Assembly: GCF_046546515.1 (NCBI RefSeq)
Contig: NZ_JBKHKJ010000018.1
Coordinates: 1-64,000 of the forward strand
Direction of reading: 5' to 3'
Source: Parasediminibacterium sp046546515
GTDB taxonomy: Bacteria > Bacteroidota > Bacteroidia > Chitinophagales > Chitinophagaceae
DNA: 64,000 nt
Shown here piece by piece: positions 55,087-63,818 of the stretch. The translations under genes and the position numbers were made by a program. The notes under the pieces are model-generated. The model was not told where the DNA came from and did no database searches. It was given only the letters and a program-made list of their open reading frames with translations. Numbering within the stretch: position 1 is the first letter of the stretch; the number at the start of each line of letters is the position of its first letter.

Positions 55087-56216
55087 AACTTTTATATTAG
55101 TTTTTATGAATTCATATATTTACGCCGTTTTTAACGCTCTTTAATAAAAGGGACAGCTAATTTTTCCAATAAAAATTAAACAATACCCTTAGGTAATATT
55201 GCAATTGCATTTTAAAGTTGTCATTCCAATGCCTTAAAGTTTAGCTCCCAAAGGAGCATCAATATCAATCGTCAATGAATTAGCATTTCGACTATTAGGG
55301 TACTACCTGTAAGAATAAAAAAAATTGAAGTCCCCACCAGTTTAAATTCAGTTATGTTTTTATGCCTGTATTTTTCCGTTTTTCGGCATCTTAAGACTGT
55401 TTTAATACAGTAGCAAAAGCACTTTTTTTAGAGTATGAATCAAATGCGAATATTTATTCCGCAAATGTGCATAGCTTTAAATAACCCTAAAATATTTCCT
55501 CCATTAAATCCCTATGGCTAATAAATCTTCATTCTATTGGTACTTCAAAAACTTAATCGTCTGGTATCAGTTAGCCGTTTCGTTGTTCCTTTATTAAATC
55601 CAATCCTATATTATTAAACAAAGAGAATGAAAATTATTATTACTGCCAAATAAAATAAAAAAATATTTTTCATCCTTTTTCTTTCTGGCAATACGTGGCA
55701 GTAAGCTAAGTTCTTGGTTATACAATTGATCTATCACAATAATACGGTGTTCAATAAAACGCCTTTGTATTATCTATTAAATATCAACTACATACACGAC
55801 ATTAAGTTGCAATTCAAGCGAATTCACATAAAATATCCCCTTTCCAATTCTCCGCTATCCTTTAGGTAATGAAGCAGTACGGTCTGCCGAATATCCTGAA
55901 GAAACATCGAAATCTGAATAAACAGATTAATATGTCGCGCGCCTCCTCGGCATGGTCTGCTATGACCGCATAGGCCTGTGGGAAAAGTCAATCCTCGCGA
56001 TATCAGGTATCCTGGTTGCCTTTAACCCTCAAGATTTCACTAAGTTCCATTAGACCATTCTCAACATCCATTGGCAATGCAGAGGATTTCACCCCCAAAG
56101 GGGTGCTTGTAATCGGAACCGCATTTGTCACAATTGGTATATATACCAACTTTTCAATACTGCTAAACTGTTTTTTGCCTCTCTTTAAACATTGGATTAT
56201 TGCTTCAATAAATTAC
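55087..56216. other. Intergenic region with a decayed recombinase module
   Basis: 55087-55837 is AT-rich with no intact gene and no clear homology. 55838-56160 is a degraded copy of the XRE/serine-recombinase end found intact at about 60225-60720. The last 50 bp lead into the helicase gene. Confidence 0.7.
55876..56160. pseudogene. Degenerate XRE gene (+) and 3' end of a serine recombinase (-)
   Basis: From CCGCTATCCTTTAGGTAATG onward the sequence parallels 60247 and following. The XRE start ATGAAGCAGT (55870s) is frameshifted, loses its C-terminal half and retains CGCGCCTCCTCGGCATGG. From about 56010 the complement reads the end of a recombinase, ...LMELSEILRVKGNQD, next to LMELGEILRVKGGQDS in the intact copy. 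Same gene order and orientation as the intact module. Confidence 0.82.
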
Positions 56217-57638
56217 TTAGTATTTAGGGGATATGATTGGCGACACCCCAAATACAACCAGCTTTTTACTAGCCCTGGTCAAGGCAACGTAAAGGTTCTT
56301 GGGGCTGGTGAATTTGTTTACATTGAGAATAATTACGGTTTCAAATTCAAGCCCTTTGGTCAGCAAGGTGGTCCCAATGCACCTGCCAGACACTTTCCTT
56401 CCCATTTTCCTGACACGGTTTCTTTTTTCCACCATTGAATCATATGCCGTATTCTTATTGATAAATGCCTCCTCTAGGGCAGCGCATAGCGAATTTAGCA
56501 GCTCTTTTCGATGGCATCTCACTCCCTTGATGGAAAGGAAATGCCTAAGCAGCAGCGAGCATCCCAAATATTTCTGGCCAGCCTCTTTGGCAAAGAGATA
56601 CATTTTGCGTATTTCCTGTGATGCTTCTTTCCATTCCTTTGTCCTTGCGACTGCCCCCTTGAAATTAATCCATTTGTTCAATTCGGTCTTGCTAAACAAT
56701 GCCATGCACGCTGCATACAAGCCAATTTCCACTGCGCCATCCTGCATTGCGTCGAAAAGCTTAGCGAGATTGTAAAAGTCCTTATCGTCTATGGCCTCGA
56801 CAAGCGTAATGGGGATTTTGAAGTTGCTTATAACCCTTTTTCTCGGCTCAATGCTGGAACTTTCAGGATGAATGATAAGAACGTTTTTCTCGCTTAATAT
56901 CCTATTAACCTTTTGGTAATATTGGGTTTGGGGATTGTATATGTCGCTTTCTGAATCTATCTTAATGAATTGTATTGCTGGGTACTTCCTAATATCAACA
57001 TCCCTCTTGCCCTCAATATCCGCTCGTATTTCCTTCAGCTGCTTGCCTAGCGGCTCATTTATGTTCTTCCACCTCCAAGGCTCTTCTAACTTATACGAAT
57101 TGTGATAAAAATCGCCCATCTGCCCGGCGTCTTCGAGATTTGACATCGCAGTATCGCCAAAATTAAAAATCCCCTGCAAAGGATCGCCAAAAATTCTCGT
57201 AGGAAGCATGATTGCCAAGGCATCCACTAGCTGGTGCTGTGATAAAGTGCAGTCTTGATATTCATCTACGAACAAACCGGAATAAGTCGCCTTTATAACC
57301 TTGCCCACCAGCGGCGACGCTATAATCCTTTTCGCCTGTTCGATGGCAAATGCATAATGGTTCGGATCATCCAAGCCAGGAACGTCAGCACCCTTGTAAT
57401 AAGCCTGCAAATATTTCTGGGCGTATCCCGTGATTGTTTCGATATGGAATTTGCTTAAAGGGATTTTCGCCTTCCTTATCTTTTCGGCAATTGAAGCTAT
57501 TCCGGCATGCGTGTGGGTCAGGACAAGCTGCCTCCCTTCAGCATGCAGCAGGCATTCTGTGATTAGGTGGGTCTTGCCATGCCCGGCAGGGGCAATGAGC
57601 ATGCTCTTGGGCTTTGATAGAAATTCGCTATGATTCAT
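56217..57638 (-). CDS. gajB: UvrD/Rep-like helicase, Gabija GajB-like
   Basis: 473 residues from the ATG at 57638. SF1 helicase motifs: Walker A APAGHGKT (16-23), LTHTHAGIASI, Walker B LFVDEYQDCTLSQH, motif III GDPLQGIF, EEPWRWKN, then TLLTKGLEFETVIILN and the final VALTRASKKLVV. Single-domain and short, as in GajB, which acts with the GajA nuclease in anti-phage defence. It overlaps the gajA-like stop by 11 bp. Pairing with an OLD nuclease supports the Gabija assignment. Confidence 0.85.
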   Translation of the reverse strand: MNHSEFLSKPKSMLIAPAGHGKTHLITECLLHAEGRQLVLTHTHAGIASIAEKIRKAKIPLSKFHIETITGYAQKYLQAYYKGADVPGLDDPNHYAFAIEQAKRIIASPLVGKVIKATYSGLFVDEYQDCTLSQHQLVDALAIMLPTRIFGDPLQGIFNFGDTAMSNLEDAGQMGDFYHNSYKLEEPWRWKNINEPLGKQLKEIRADIEGKRDVDIRKYPAIQFIKIDSESDIYNPQTQYYQKVNRILSEKNVLIIHPESSSIEPRKRVISNFKIPITLVEAIDDKDFYNLAKLFDAMQDGAVEIGLYAACMALFSKTELNKWINFKGAVARTKEWKEASQEIRKMYLFAKEAGQKYLGCSLLLRHFLSIKGVRCHRKELLNSLCAALEEAFINKNTAYDSMVEKRNRVRKMGRKVSGRCIGTTLLTKGLEFETVIILNVNKFTSPKNLYVALTRASKKLVVFGVSPIISPKY

Positions 57639-59343
57639 TCTGGTCAATCCATTTTGAAAGGTCTTCTAAGTTTTTCACAAGATGACTTTCGGGTGCCATC
57701 TCATTGAGGTGGTCCAATACAAGCATGCCAAGCTTATATCCCTTATCCTGCGTCTTGAACCAACCTCCTTTATGAGCGGCCTTTCCTATGGCCTCTCTAA
57801 GATTTGGCAAGTCAAGCGCAGAAGGCAGATCGATTGGAAACCCGGTTCCTACAAAATGACTTTTTATTGAGTCCCATATGCTGGTTTTATGTCCTTCAAT
57901 TGCTCGTGAAGGGTCGTCATCATGTTTAATTTGGGCAGCCAAGTTGAGGAAGTCAGCAATAAGAGAAAAGGGAAGGTTCCTGACTATTCCCATCTCTAGG
58001 CAGTCATTCCCTTCCCAATCGAAAATGCTGATGCCCAATTCGCAAAGGCTGCCCTTTTGTGAATTCACTCCAGGGCTATCAGAATCGCAGAACAAGGCCG
58101 ATGGAAACCCAAGGCGGGCAAAACCCTTGCAATAGCTGACCGTTTCGCTTCCGCTCCCGTCCGCGATCCGTATCCCCAAATAAGAGATATTCTCCTTGCC
58201 ATTGGCTATCCTGTAATCGTTCAATGCCCTGCATATGCCCATTTCGGTTGCTCCCTCGGCTACAATAACCCGCTTTGCAAAGAACGCCTCAGGGTTTTTC
58301 CTCAGCAATCCCTGAAGGGAAGCGTCAAATGTCCCAAGCGAATGCTTGCTTTTCTTCATGAGGAAAATATCGTCAGTCTCCAAGCCCACTATGACATCCC
58401 TCGAATGTGTGGTGACAAAAACCTGCCCATGATTGTTCTGCTTGAGGGTGTTAACCAACGATTGCACCCTGTCCGGCTCCAAGCCTTGCTCTACCTCGTC
58501 TATAAGCATTATCCCCCCTGCGGCAGCGATTGCTGATTGGATCGCCATGGAAACCAATCTTCTCGAACCTTTGCCCTTCATGCGGAATGGCACTGTTTCG
58601 TCATGAAGGCAAACCTTGCCATCCTTAACGACAATGTCCCTGAAATCAATAGTGGTTTTAGACTTTGAAATATCAATGCCGAAAACGGCCGCACTGCTTT
58701 TTACCTTTTTGGCAACATTGTCAAACTTAGAAAAAGAATTTCCGTCGATTTTTGTTTTAGCTTCCCTCAGCGCATCAATCATTGCGTTGTCGTCATCCTC
58801 GCCAGTTTCTGTTTCCTGCCTAAGCAGGGAGTAAAGGGGGCCTCCCTTGCTCCACGAAAAATGGCGGTCTATGTAATCAGAAACGAAGAATGCGTTGAGC
58901 CTTGACCTGTCGGATGCAGAAATCTGCTTCTCCCCAGCTTCAGCATCTGCAATTACGCTCCACTTTGGCTCTAGGTCTTTCGTCACTTCAAGCCTTATTG
59001 TGATTGCCGGCTCGACAATTTCCTCAACCTCGCTAGTCAGCTTTCCATCCTTGCCAATCCCTTTGAGATGAAGACCGAATTTGTCTTCCCTCATAAGTTC
59101 GTCGGGCAAATCTTTCACCGTGACTTCAATCGAAATTGGATTTTCGATGTTGCAATTATAAAAATCGTTATCGAAAAAAGATACGTTCCAGCTTGAGGAA
59201 AGGGCATAGGCTATTGCTTCCAATACGGTTGATTTTCCAGAGTCTCCCCTTCCTATGAGGCAGACGAATTCTGAATTGAAATGTTGCTCAAACTGTTTGA
59301 TGCCTCTGAAATTCTTTATCGAAAGGCTGTGAATCTTGGCCAT
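57628..59343 (-). CDS. gajA: OLD-family ATPase/TOPRIM nuclease, Gabija GajA-like
   Basis: 571 residues. An ABC-type ATPase with Walker A GRGDSGKST (31-39) and Walker B MLIDEVEQGLEPD (279-291), then a TOPRIM nuclease with Glu363 (VIVAEGATE) and Asp420/Asp422 (FCDSDSPG). In Gabija the protein nicks DNA when nucleotide levels fall during phage infection. First gene of the pair, with the helicase directly overlapping. Other OLD-helicase pairs exist, so Gabija subtype needs comparison. Confidence 0.88.
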   Translation of the reverse strand: MAKIHSLSIKNFRGIKQFEQHFNSEFVCLIGRGDSGKSTVLEAIAYALSSSWNVSFFDNDFYNCNIENPISIEVTVKDLPDELMREDKFGLHLKGIGKDGKLTSEVEEIVEPAITIRLEVTKDLEPKWSVIADAEAGEKQISASDRSRLNAFFVSDYIDRHFSWSKGGPLYSLLRQETETGEDDDNAMIDALREAKTKIDGNSFSKFDNVAKKVKSSAAVFGIDISKSKTTIDFRDIVVKDGKVCLHDETVPFRMKGKGSRRLVSMAIQSAIAAAGGIMLIDEVEQGLEPDRVQSLVNTLKQNNHGQVFVTTHSRDVIVGLETDDIFLMKKSKHSLGTFDASLQGLLRKNPEAFFAKRVIVAEGATEMGICRALNDYRIANGKENISYLGIRIADGSGSETVSYCKGFARLGFPSALFCDSDSPGVNSQKGSLCELGISIFDWEGNDCLEMGIVRNLPFSLIADFLNLAAQIKHDDDPSRAIEGHKTSIWDSIKSHFVGTGFPIDLPSALDLPNLREAIGKAAHKGGWFKTQDKGYKLGMLVLDHLNEMAPESHLVKNLEDLSKWIDQNES

Positions 59344-59657
59344 TTGCTCCCTATCGTTTGGTAATAGGATCGTAAGTTAGCGAATAAATAATACTTGCTA
59401 ATAATAACTATTTAATCCGGCAATTACAATCTCAAATGAATAGTGTTTTATAATCTTTCCAGCACCTATTTTTTAGACCTTCCATATGGAAGCCTTCCTC
59501 ACAATGACCAGAATTGTTAATTAAAATGCACTTACAACTTAGGCAATTGATTATTATCCCCACCTATTGACTTGACAATTTTTAAGTGTTGGTATATTAT
59601 GTAAGCGTATCAATACGAAAAAGGACCCAAACGGTGTGAGTGCCTAAGGGGCCTTTT
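59344..59657. other. Intergenic region between gajA and the NYN gene
   Basis: About 310 bp without a gene. Contains a sigma70-like promoter candidate and a hairpin at its right end, listed separately; the rest is AT-rich and featureless. Confidence 0.6.
59572..59600 (+). promoter_or_regulatory. Sigma70-like promoter candidate
   Basis: TTGACA (59572-59577), a 17-bp spacer and TATTAT (59595-59600) on the plus strand. It would start a transcript just before the hairpin at 59618-59659. This is not the usual Bacteroidota promoter form. Confidence 0.35.
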
Positions 59658-59659
59658 TT
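59618..59659. terminator. Hairpin after the NYN gene, possibly bidirectional
   Basis: AAAAAGGaCCC and GGGgCCTTTTT arms with a 19-nt loop and T runs on both strands; it touches the NYN stop codon at 59658. Confidence 0.65.
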
Positions 59660-60164
59660 ATTTCTCGTATGCAATCTTGCTTTTTACGTCTTCCTTTTCA
59701 AGATAGTCATAAAATTCGGAGCCGTATTTCGAATAGAGGGAGGATGCGAATTTCTCGTTCGGGAACAGCATCTTCTTGAACTTGTTTTTCTTTATCAGGT
59801 AATCGACCAGCTTGATATAGTCGCCATCGCCCGAAACTATCACCACCTTGTCGAACTGTTCACGGTCAGCCACCTTCCTCATGACGGAAAAGACTATGTC
59901 GGAATCGACATTCCCCTTCTTCTTGCCCTTCATCGCGGAAGAGTGCTCCCTGAAGAAGAGGATGAAGCCAGCCTTCTGCAGGGCATCATAAAGCTCCTGC
60001 TGGTCTTCCGAAATGAAGCCGAGGAAATAATACGCTTCCGTGACATGATATTTTTCCGCAAGGTATTTCCTGAATTTTGCATGGTCGACAGACCACCCGC
60101 ACTCCCGAGTGCCTAGGTGAAGATTCTGCCCGTCTATGAATGCGTAATTGTTTTCCTTGTTCAC
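59658..60164 (-). CDS. NYN-domain (LabA/DUF88-like) putative RNase
   Basis: 168 residues from a GTG at 60164, which places the start just before NNYAFIDGQNLHLG; a GTG at 60200 would extend it. Acidic residues of the PIN-like NYN nuclease fold are seen in AFIDGQNL, GNVDSDIVFSVMRKV and VIVSGDGDYIKLVDYL. Such proteins are predicted metal-dependent RNases. GC-rich backbone gene, divergent from the XRE gene at 60264. A role in element regulation or defence is possible. Confidence 0.82.
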   Translation of the reverse strand: MNKENNYAFIDGQNLHLGTRECGWSVDHAKFRKYLAEKYHVTEAYYFLGFISEDQQELYDALQKAGFILFFREHSSAMKGKKKGNVDSDIVFSVMRKVADREQFDKVVIVSGDGDYIKLVDYLIKKNKFKKMLFPNEKFASSLYSKYGSEFYDYLEKEDVKSKIAYEK

Positions 60165-60179
60165 CAGCAGATTATACCA

Positions 60180-60203
60180 GCAGTGGGACAGATTTCCCAC
60201 TGC
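60180..60203. promoter_or_regulatory. Palindrome between divergent NYN and XRE genes
   Basis: GCAGTGGGA and TCCCACTGC arms around 6 nt, in the space between the two divergent genes; a likely regulator-binding site. Confidence 0.5.
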
Positions 60204-60263
60204 TTAAAATGCGCAAATTCCCCTCCCTTATCCCCTTGCCAGCTTTCCGCTATCCTTTAGGCA

Positions 60264-60524
60264 ATGAAGCAAGGTGCGCCGAACAGCCTGAAGGAATACC
60301 GGAAGAAAGCGGGATACACGCAGCAGCAGGTGGCGCGCCTCCTCGGCATGGCCTGCTATGACCGCATATGCCTGTGGGAGAAGGGGCTGGCCGTCCCTGG
60401 GCTGATGAACATGCTCAAGCTCTGTTCCCTGTTCCAGGTTGCCATACAGCAGCTCTATCCCGAGCTTGCCGACGAGGCCAAGGAAGGCGTTGAAAGCGCA
60501 ATGCTTTCGGAGCCGTTGGTATAG
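60264..60524 (+). CDS. XRE family regulator next to the serine recombinase
   Basis: 86 residues. HTH: LKEYRKKAGYTQQQVARLLGM, CYDRICLWEKGLAVPGLMNM, LKLCSLFQVAIQQLYPEL. It faces the recombinase gene tail to tail with 47 bp between stops. A decayed copy of the same pair is at 55876-56160, so the two genes move as one module. Confidence 0.87.
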   Translation: MKQGAPNSLKEYRKKAGYTQQQVARLLGMACYDRICLWEKGLAVPGLMNMLKLCSLFQVAIQQLYPELADEAKEGVESAMLSEPLV

Positions 60525-60571
60525 CGAAGTGCCCAAACAATTTTGAGGATACGCAGCCTCAACGTAAGAGA

Positions 60572-62173
60572 TCAGCTATCTTGACCGCCTTTAACCCTCA
60601 AGATTTCGCCAAGCTCCATAAGGCTACTTTTTATGTCCTCAGGCAAGGGAGAGCTTTTCACCGCCGAGGGGGTGTTTGTAATTAGAACCGCATTGGTCAC
60701 CATCGGGTAATTTTTTGGTTGAAAAAGGTCTTTCGCCTTGAAAAGGCTGCATACCTTGGTGGTTCGAATTTCGGAATTATCCAACAATATGCCATTTGGG
60801 AATACGAACCATTGCAGTTTTAGCCTTGTTTCAAAGGTTGCGTTTTTCCATGTCCTGGAAGGGCACAAAAGGAAATTCTCTATGTATTTGAGTATTACTG
60901 AATAATCTACCGAATTCCCTTCCCTTTCATCCTTTGCCTTTTGGACATCCCACAATTCGGATTCTATAAGATCCAGGCTCTCCTTCAGGACAGAATCGCT
61001 GATAATCTTGTTGAGGCTCTTTTCAACCAGTGCCGCCCTTTTTTCTTTCAGTTCCCGCTCCAGCTTTTCCAATGCGTCAAAGCCCTGCCTGCTTTCTTCC
61101 GTCTTTGCCTTCATCGAATGGCTGACATGCTTCTTGAACATGGTCAGCAAGTCCTTGTTGAAGGAAAAGCTATCCATGAAAGACAGGAATTTCTTTTCCA
61201 AATCGTCCTTTTTCCATTGCGAGTAGGCATGCACGTAACGGTAGTAGGCGTATCTCATGCGCCTGCCCTTCGACCATGAGCCGGTAAGCTTTTCGCCAGT
61301 CCGGGCATGGCGCACGAAACGCCGCAGCGGGAAGTCCGGGTTTTCGAGGTGGTAGGGGTTTGCCGTCCTGTGCCTTGCCAGCACCCGCTGTACCTGCCCA
61401 AAAAGCTCGTCGCTGACGATGGGCTCATAGCTGCCCCTGCACTTCTCGCCGAATTTCACGATCCATCCCGCATACGCCTCGTTCCGCAATATTCTGTATA
61501 TGTGCGACACGGCCAGCGGCTTGCCTTGCTTTGTGCAGAGGCCGAGCGGCACCATCTTCTTCCTTACCTCTTCCACGGAATATGCCCTGCTTGCGACAAA
61601 ATCAAAGAGCATCCTGATCAGCGGTGCGCTTTCCGCCTTCACGATGGTCGACTTCCCATCCACCTTCCGGTTTGCGTACCCGGTAGGGGCCTGCCACACG
61701 TACCTGCCCTCCCGCATCGCGGTCACCATGCCGCCGACGCTGCGCTCCGTGCGCACGTCATTGTCGAACTGCGCCACGTTGGCCATGATGTTTTCCATGA
61801 ACCTGCCTGCAGGGGTGTCCTCGAAATATTCGGAAGTCGACTTTATCTCGACATCGTGCCGCTTCAGGAGCATCCTTATCTGGCTGTAGTCGTCAGTGTT
61901 GCGGGATATGCGGTCTATCTTGTAGGCAATGACTGCCGAAATGCCGTTCTTCTTGAAAGCGCAAAACCGCAGCATCCTCTGTAGCTGCGTCCTGTCCGCA
62001 TTCTTCGCGCTTTCGCCTTCCTCTATGAAGACTTCGGCGACATCATAGCCATGCTCATTGGCATAGCACCTGCAATTGTGTTCCTGGGTGACCAGGCTGT
62101 TGCCTTCCTCCGCCTGCTCCTTGGTGGAGACCCGGCAGTATATGACTGCTTTCTTATTCTTTTGGTCCTGCAT
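60572..62173 (-). CDS. Large serine recombinase
   Basis: 533 residues. Catalytic domain YCRVSTKEQAEEGNSLVTQE with nucleophile Ser16 and Arg14, then AVIAYKIDRISRN and FDNDVRTERSVGGM. The recombinase domain follows (GYANRKVDGKS....MLFDFVASRAYSVEEV, RILRNEAYAGWIVKFGE). The zinc-ribbon region reads RRFVRHARTGEKLTGSWSKG and lacks the usual cysteines. A coiled-coil region (LEKLERELKEKRAALVEKSL) and C-terminal tail complete it. It probably integrates and excises the element; it overlaps a small upstream gene by 20 bp. Confidence 0.93.
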   Translation of the reverse strand: MQDQKNKKAVIYCRVSTKEQAEEGNSLVTQEHNCRCYANEHGYDVAEVFIEEGESAKNADRTQLQRMLRFCAFKKNGISAVIAYKIDRISRNTDDYSQIRMLLKRHDVEIKSTSEYFEDTPAGRFMENIMANVAQFDNDVRTERSVGGMVTAMREGRYVWQAPTGYANRKVDGKSTIVKAESAPLIRMLFDFVASRAYSVEEVRKKMVPLGLCTKQGKPLAVSHIYRILRNEAYAGWIVKFGEKCRGSYEPIVSDELFGQVQRVLARHRTANPYHLENPDFPLRRFVRHARTGEKLTGSWSKGRRMRYAYYRYVHAYSQWKKDDLEKKFLSFMDSFSFNKDLLTMFKKHVSHSMKAKTEESRQGFDALEKLERELKEKRAALVEKSLNKIISDSVLKESLDLIESELWDVQKAKDEREGNSVDYSVILKYIENFLLCPSRTWKNATFETRLKLQWFVFPNGILLDNSEIRTTKVCSLFKAKDLFQPKNYPMVTNAVLITNTPSAVKSSPLPEDIKSSLMELGEILRVKGGQDS

Positions 62174-62381
62174 TGTTCCGGTGTTCCCACAGGAAGGCCT
62201 CGACTAGTATCTCTGCGAGGTACTTGACCTGCTCTTCCTGCGTGGCTTCGTGTATGTCTGGTAAATCCAAAGGGGGTGAACGAAAGTTCCCGGTATTTAC
62301 AGGCAAAGGGCTTGGTTCACCCTCTTTGGAATGAAGGATATTTCCCTTATTCAAATTCCCCTTGCCTAGCCCATTCAGCAT
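62154..62381 (-). CDS. Small protein translationally coupled to the recombinase
   Basis: 75 residues: a Pro/Ser-rich, disordered N-terminal half and a helix (DIHEATQEEQVKYLAEILVEAFLWEH). Its end overlaps the recombinase start by 20 bp in another frame, so it may be a directionality or accessory factor. No family is recognised. Confidence 0.6.
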   Translation of the reverse strand: MLNGLGKGNLNKGNILHSKEGEPSPLPVNTGNFRSPPLDLPDIHEATQEEQVKYLAEILVEAFLWEHRNNAGPKE

Positions 62382-62492
62382 ATCATAACACTCTTATTAA
62401 TAACAACGTCAGTATAGCCCCGGCATGGCCATCAGATAATGGAGGGTTATTAGCAGCGTGCGCAAAATTCTCGCCATTACCTATCCTGCTCG

Positions 62493-62511
62493 TGGGGATA
62501 GAATATCCCCA
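62493..62511. promoter_or_regulatory. Hairpin covering the ATPase start codon
   Basis: TGGGGATA / TATCCCCA with a 3-nt loop; its last base is the first base of the ATG at 62511. Could be an operator or translational control element. Confidence 0.5.
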
Positions 62512-63818
62512 TGAATGACATCACGCCCCTTGGCGTTACTGATTGGAGGAACCAGCACGTGCCGTTCGGCATCAAGGATGCCGACAGGTTGGGCCACGTG
62601 TATTGCATAGGGAAAACTGGCGTGGGAAAAAGCACCCTGCTATTGAACATGGCCATTTCAGATATCCAGCGCGGCAAAGGGATCGCGCTAATCGACCCCC
62701 ATGGGGAGGCGGCTGTGGCAGTACTTTCGCACGTGCCAAACGAGAGGGTCGGCGACGTGATCTACTTCAACCCTGCCGACCAGGAGTACCCGATATGCTT
62801 CAACCCCCTTGCAGGGATCCCAGAAAGCAAGCACCATGTCGTGGTGTCTGGCCTGATTGCCACGTTCAGGAAGATATGGGCCGACTTCTGGGGGCCGCGC
62901 ATGGAGCACATCCTGCGGTTCAGCCTCTTTACCTTGCTGCAATATCCTGATGCTACCCTCCTTGACATCCAGCCGCTGCTTACCGATGCTGAATTCCGCA
63001 GGCACGTACTTGGATACGCGAAAAGCGATGACCTCTTGTCGTTCTGGCACAACGAGTTTGACAGGTATGCCCCGTCATTGCGGTCTGAAGCTGTTTCACC
63101 CATCCTGAACAAGCTGGGCATATTCCGGGCGCACCCCCAATTGAGGAAAATCGTCGGGGCAAGGGGCGGAGGGTTCCAGCCGCAGGAAGCCATGGACAGC
63201 GGCAAGGTGCTGGTTTGCAACCTTTCCAAAGGGCTGATAGGCGAAGACGCCTCGCAGCTGCTTGGCAGCATGCTGGTTACCGCAATACAGGTTGCGGCAT
63301 TGGGCAGGGCAAAATACGAGGCACACGAACGTGTTCCATTTTACCTGTATGTCGACGAGATGCATTCCTTCGTGTCGCTGTCATTTATCGACATCCTGTC
63401 CGAAGCCCGAAAATACCGGCTGGGCCTTTTCCTCACGCACCAATATGTCGACCAGCTGGACGGGCGCATAAGGGACGCCATTTTCGGCAATGTCGGCACG
63501 ATCATCAGTTTCCGGGTAGGCTCGCAGGACGCAAAATATTTGGCAAGGGAGTTCGCGCCGAGAATTGGCGAATGGGATTTCATCGGACTTCCAAAGTATT
63601 CGATGTACATCAAGCTGATGATAGACGGGGCAACCTCAAGCCCGTTCAGTGCCATCACGCACCCGTTGCCTGAAATTAAAGATGACTTCAAAAAAGAAAT
63701 AACCCAGGCTTCGAGGGTTGCATATTGTACGGACGCAAGCAAGCCCACTTCCAAAGAAAGGGTTTTTAAAATAGGAAGCCATGGCAGCATACAAAAGGGG
63801 CTGTTTGATACGGATTGA
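62511..63818 (+). CDS. Type IV secretion-type conjugative DNA-translocating ATPase (DUF87/TraD-like)
   Basis: 435 residues. Walker A CIGKTGVGKST (up to residue 42), ALIDPHGEAAVAVLSHVP, FRKIWADFWGPRMEHILRF, Walker B FYLYVDEMHSFVSL and FLTHQYVDQLDGRIRDAIFGN. It is the motor core only, lacking the long N-terminal and nuclease-like C-terminal parts of the relative at 30930. Probably couples or translocates element DNA during transfer; a relaxase is not visible in the window. GC-rich. Confidence 0.9.
   Translation: MNDITPLGVTDWRNQHVPFGIKDADRLGHVYCIGKTGVGKSTLLLNMAISDIQRGKGIALIDPHGEAAVAVLSHVPNERVGDVIYFNPADQEYPICFNPLAGIPESKHHVVVSGLIATFRKIWADFWGPRMEHILRFSLFTLLQYPDATLLDIQPLLTDAEFRRHVLGYAKSDDLLSFWHNEFDRYAPSLRSEAVSPILNKLGIFRAHPQLRKIVGARGGGFQPQEAMDSGKVLVCNLSKGLIGEDASQLLGSMLVTAIQVAALGRAKYEAHERVPFYLYVDEMHSFVSLSFIDILSEARKYRLGLFLTHQYVDQLDGRIRDAIFGNVGTIISFRVGSQDAKYLAREFAPRIGEWDFIGLPKYSMYIKLMIDGATSSPFSAITHPLPEIKDDFKKEITQASRVAYCTDASKPTSKERVFKIGSHGSIQKGLFDTD

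Noticed and set aside
61307..61984. 225-residue plus-strand frame opposite the serine recombinase
   Set aside because: His/Pro/Leu-rich antisense shadow of a gene with intact catalytic motifs.
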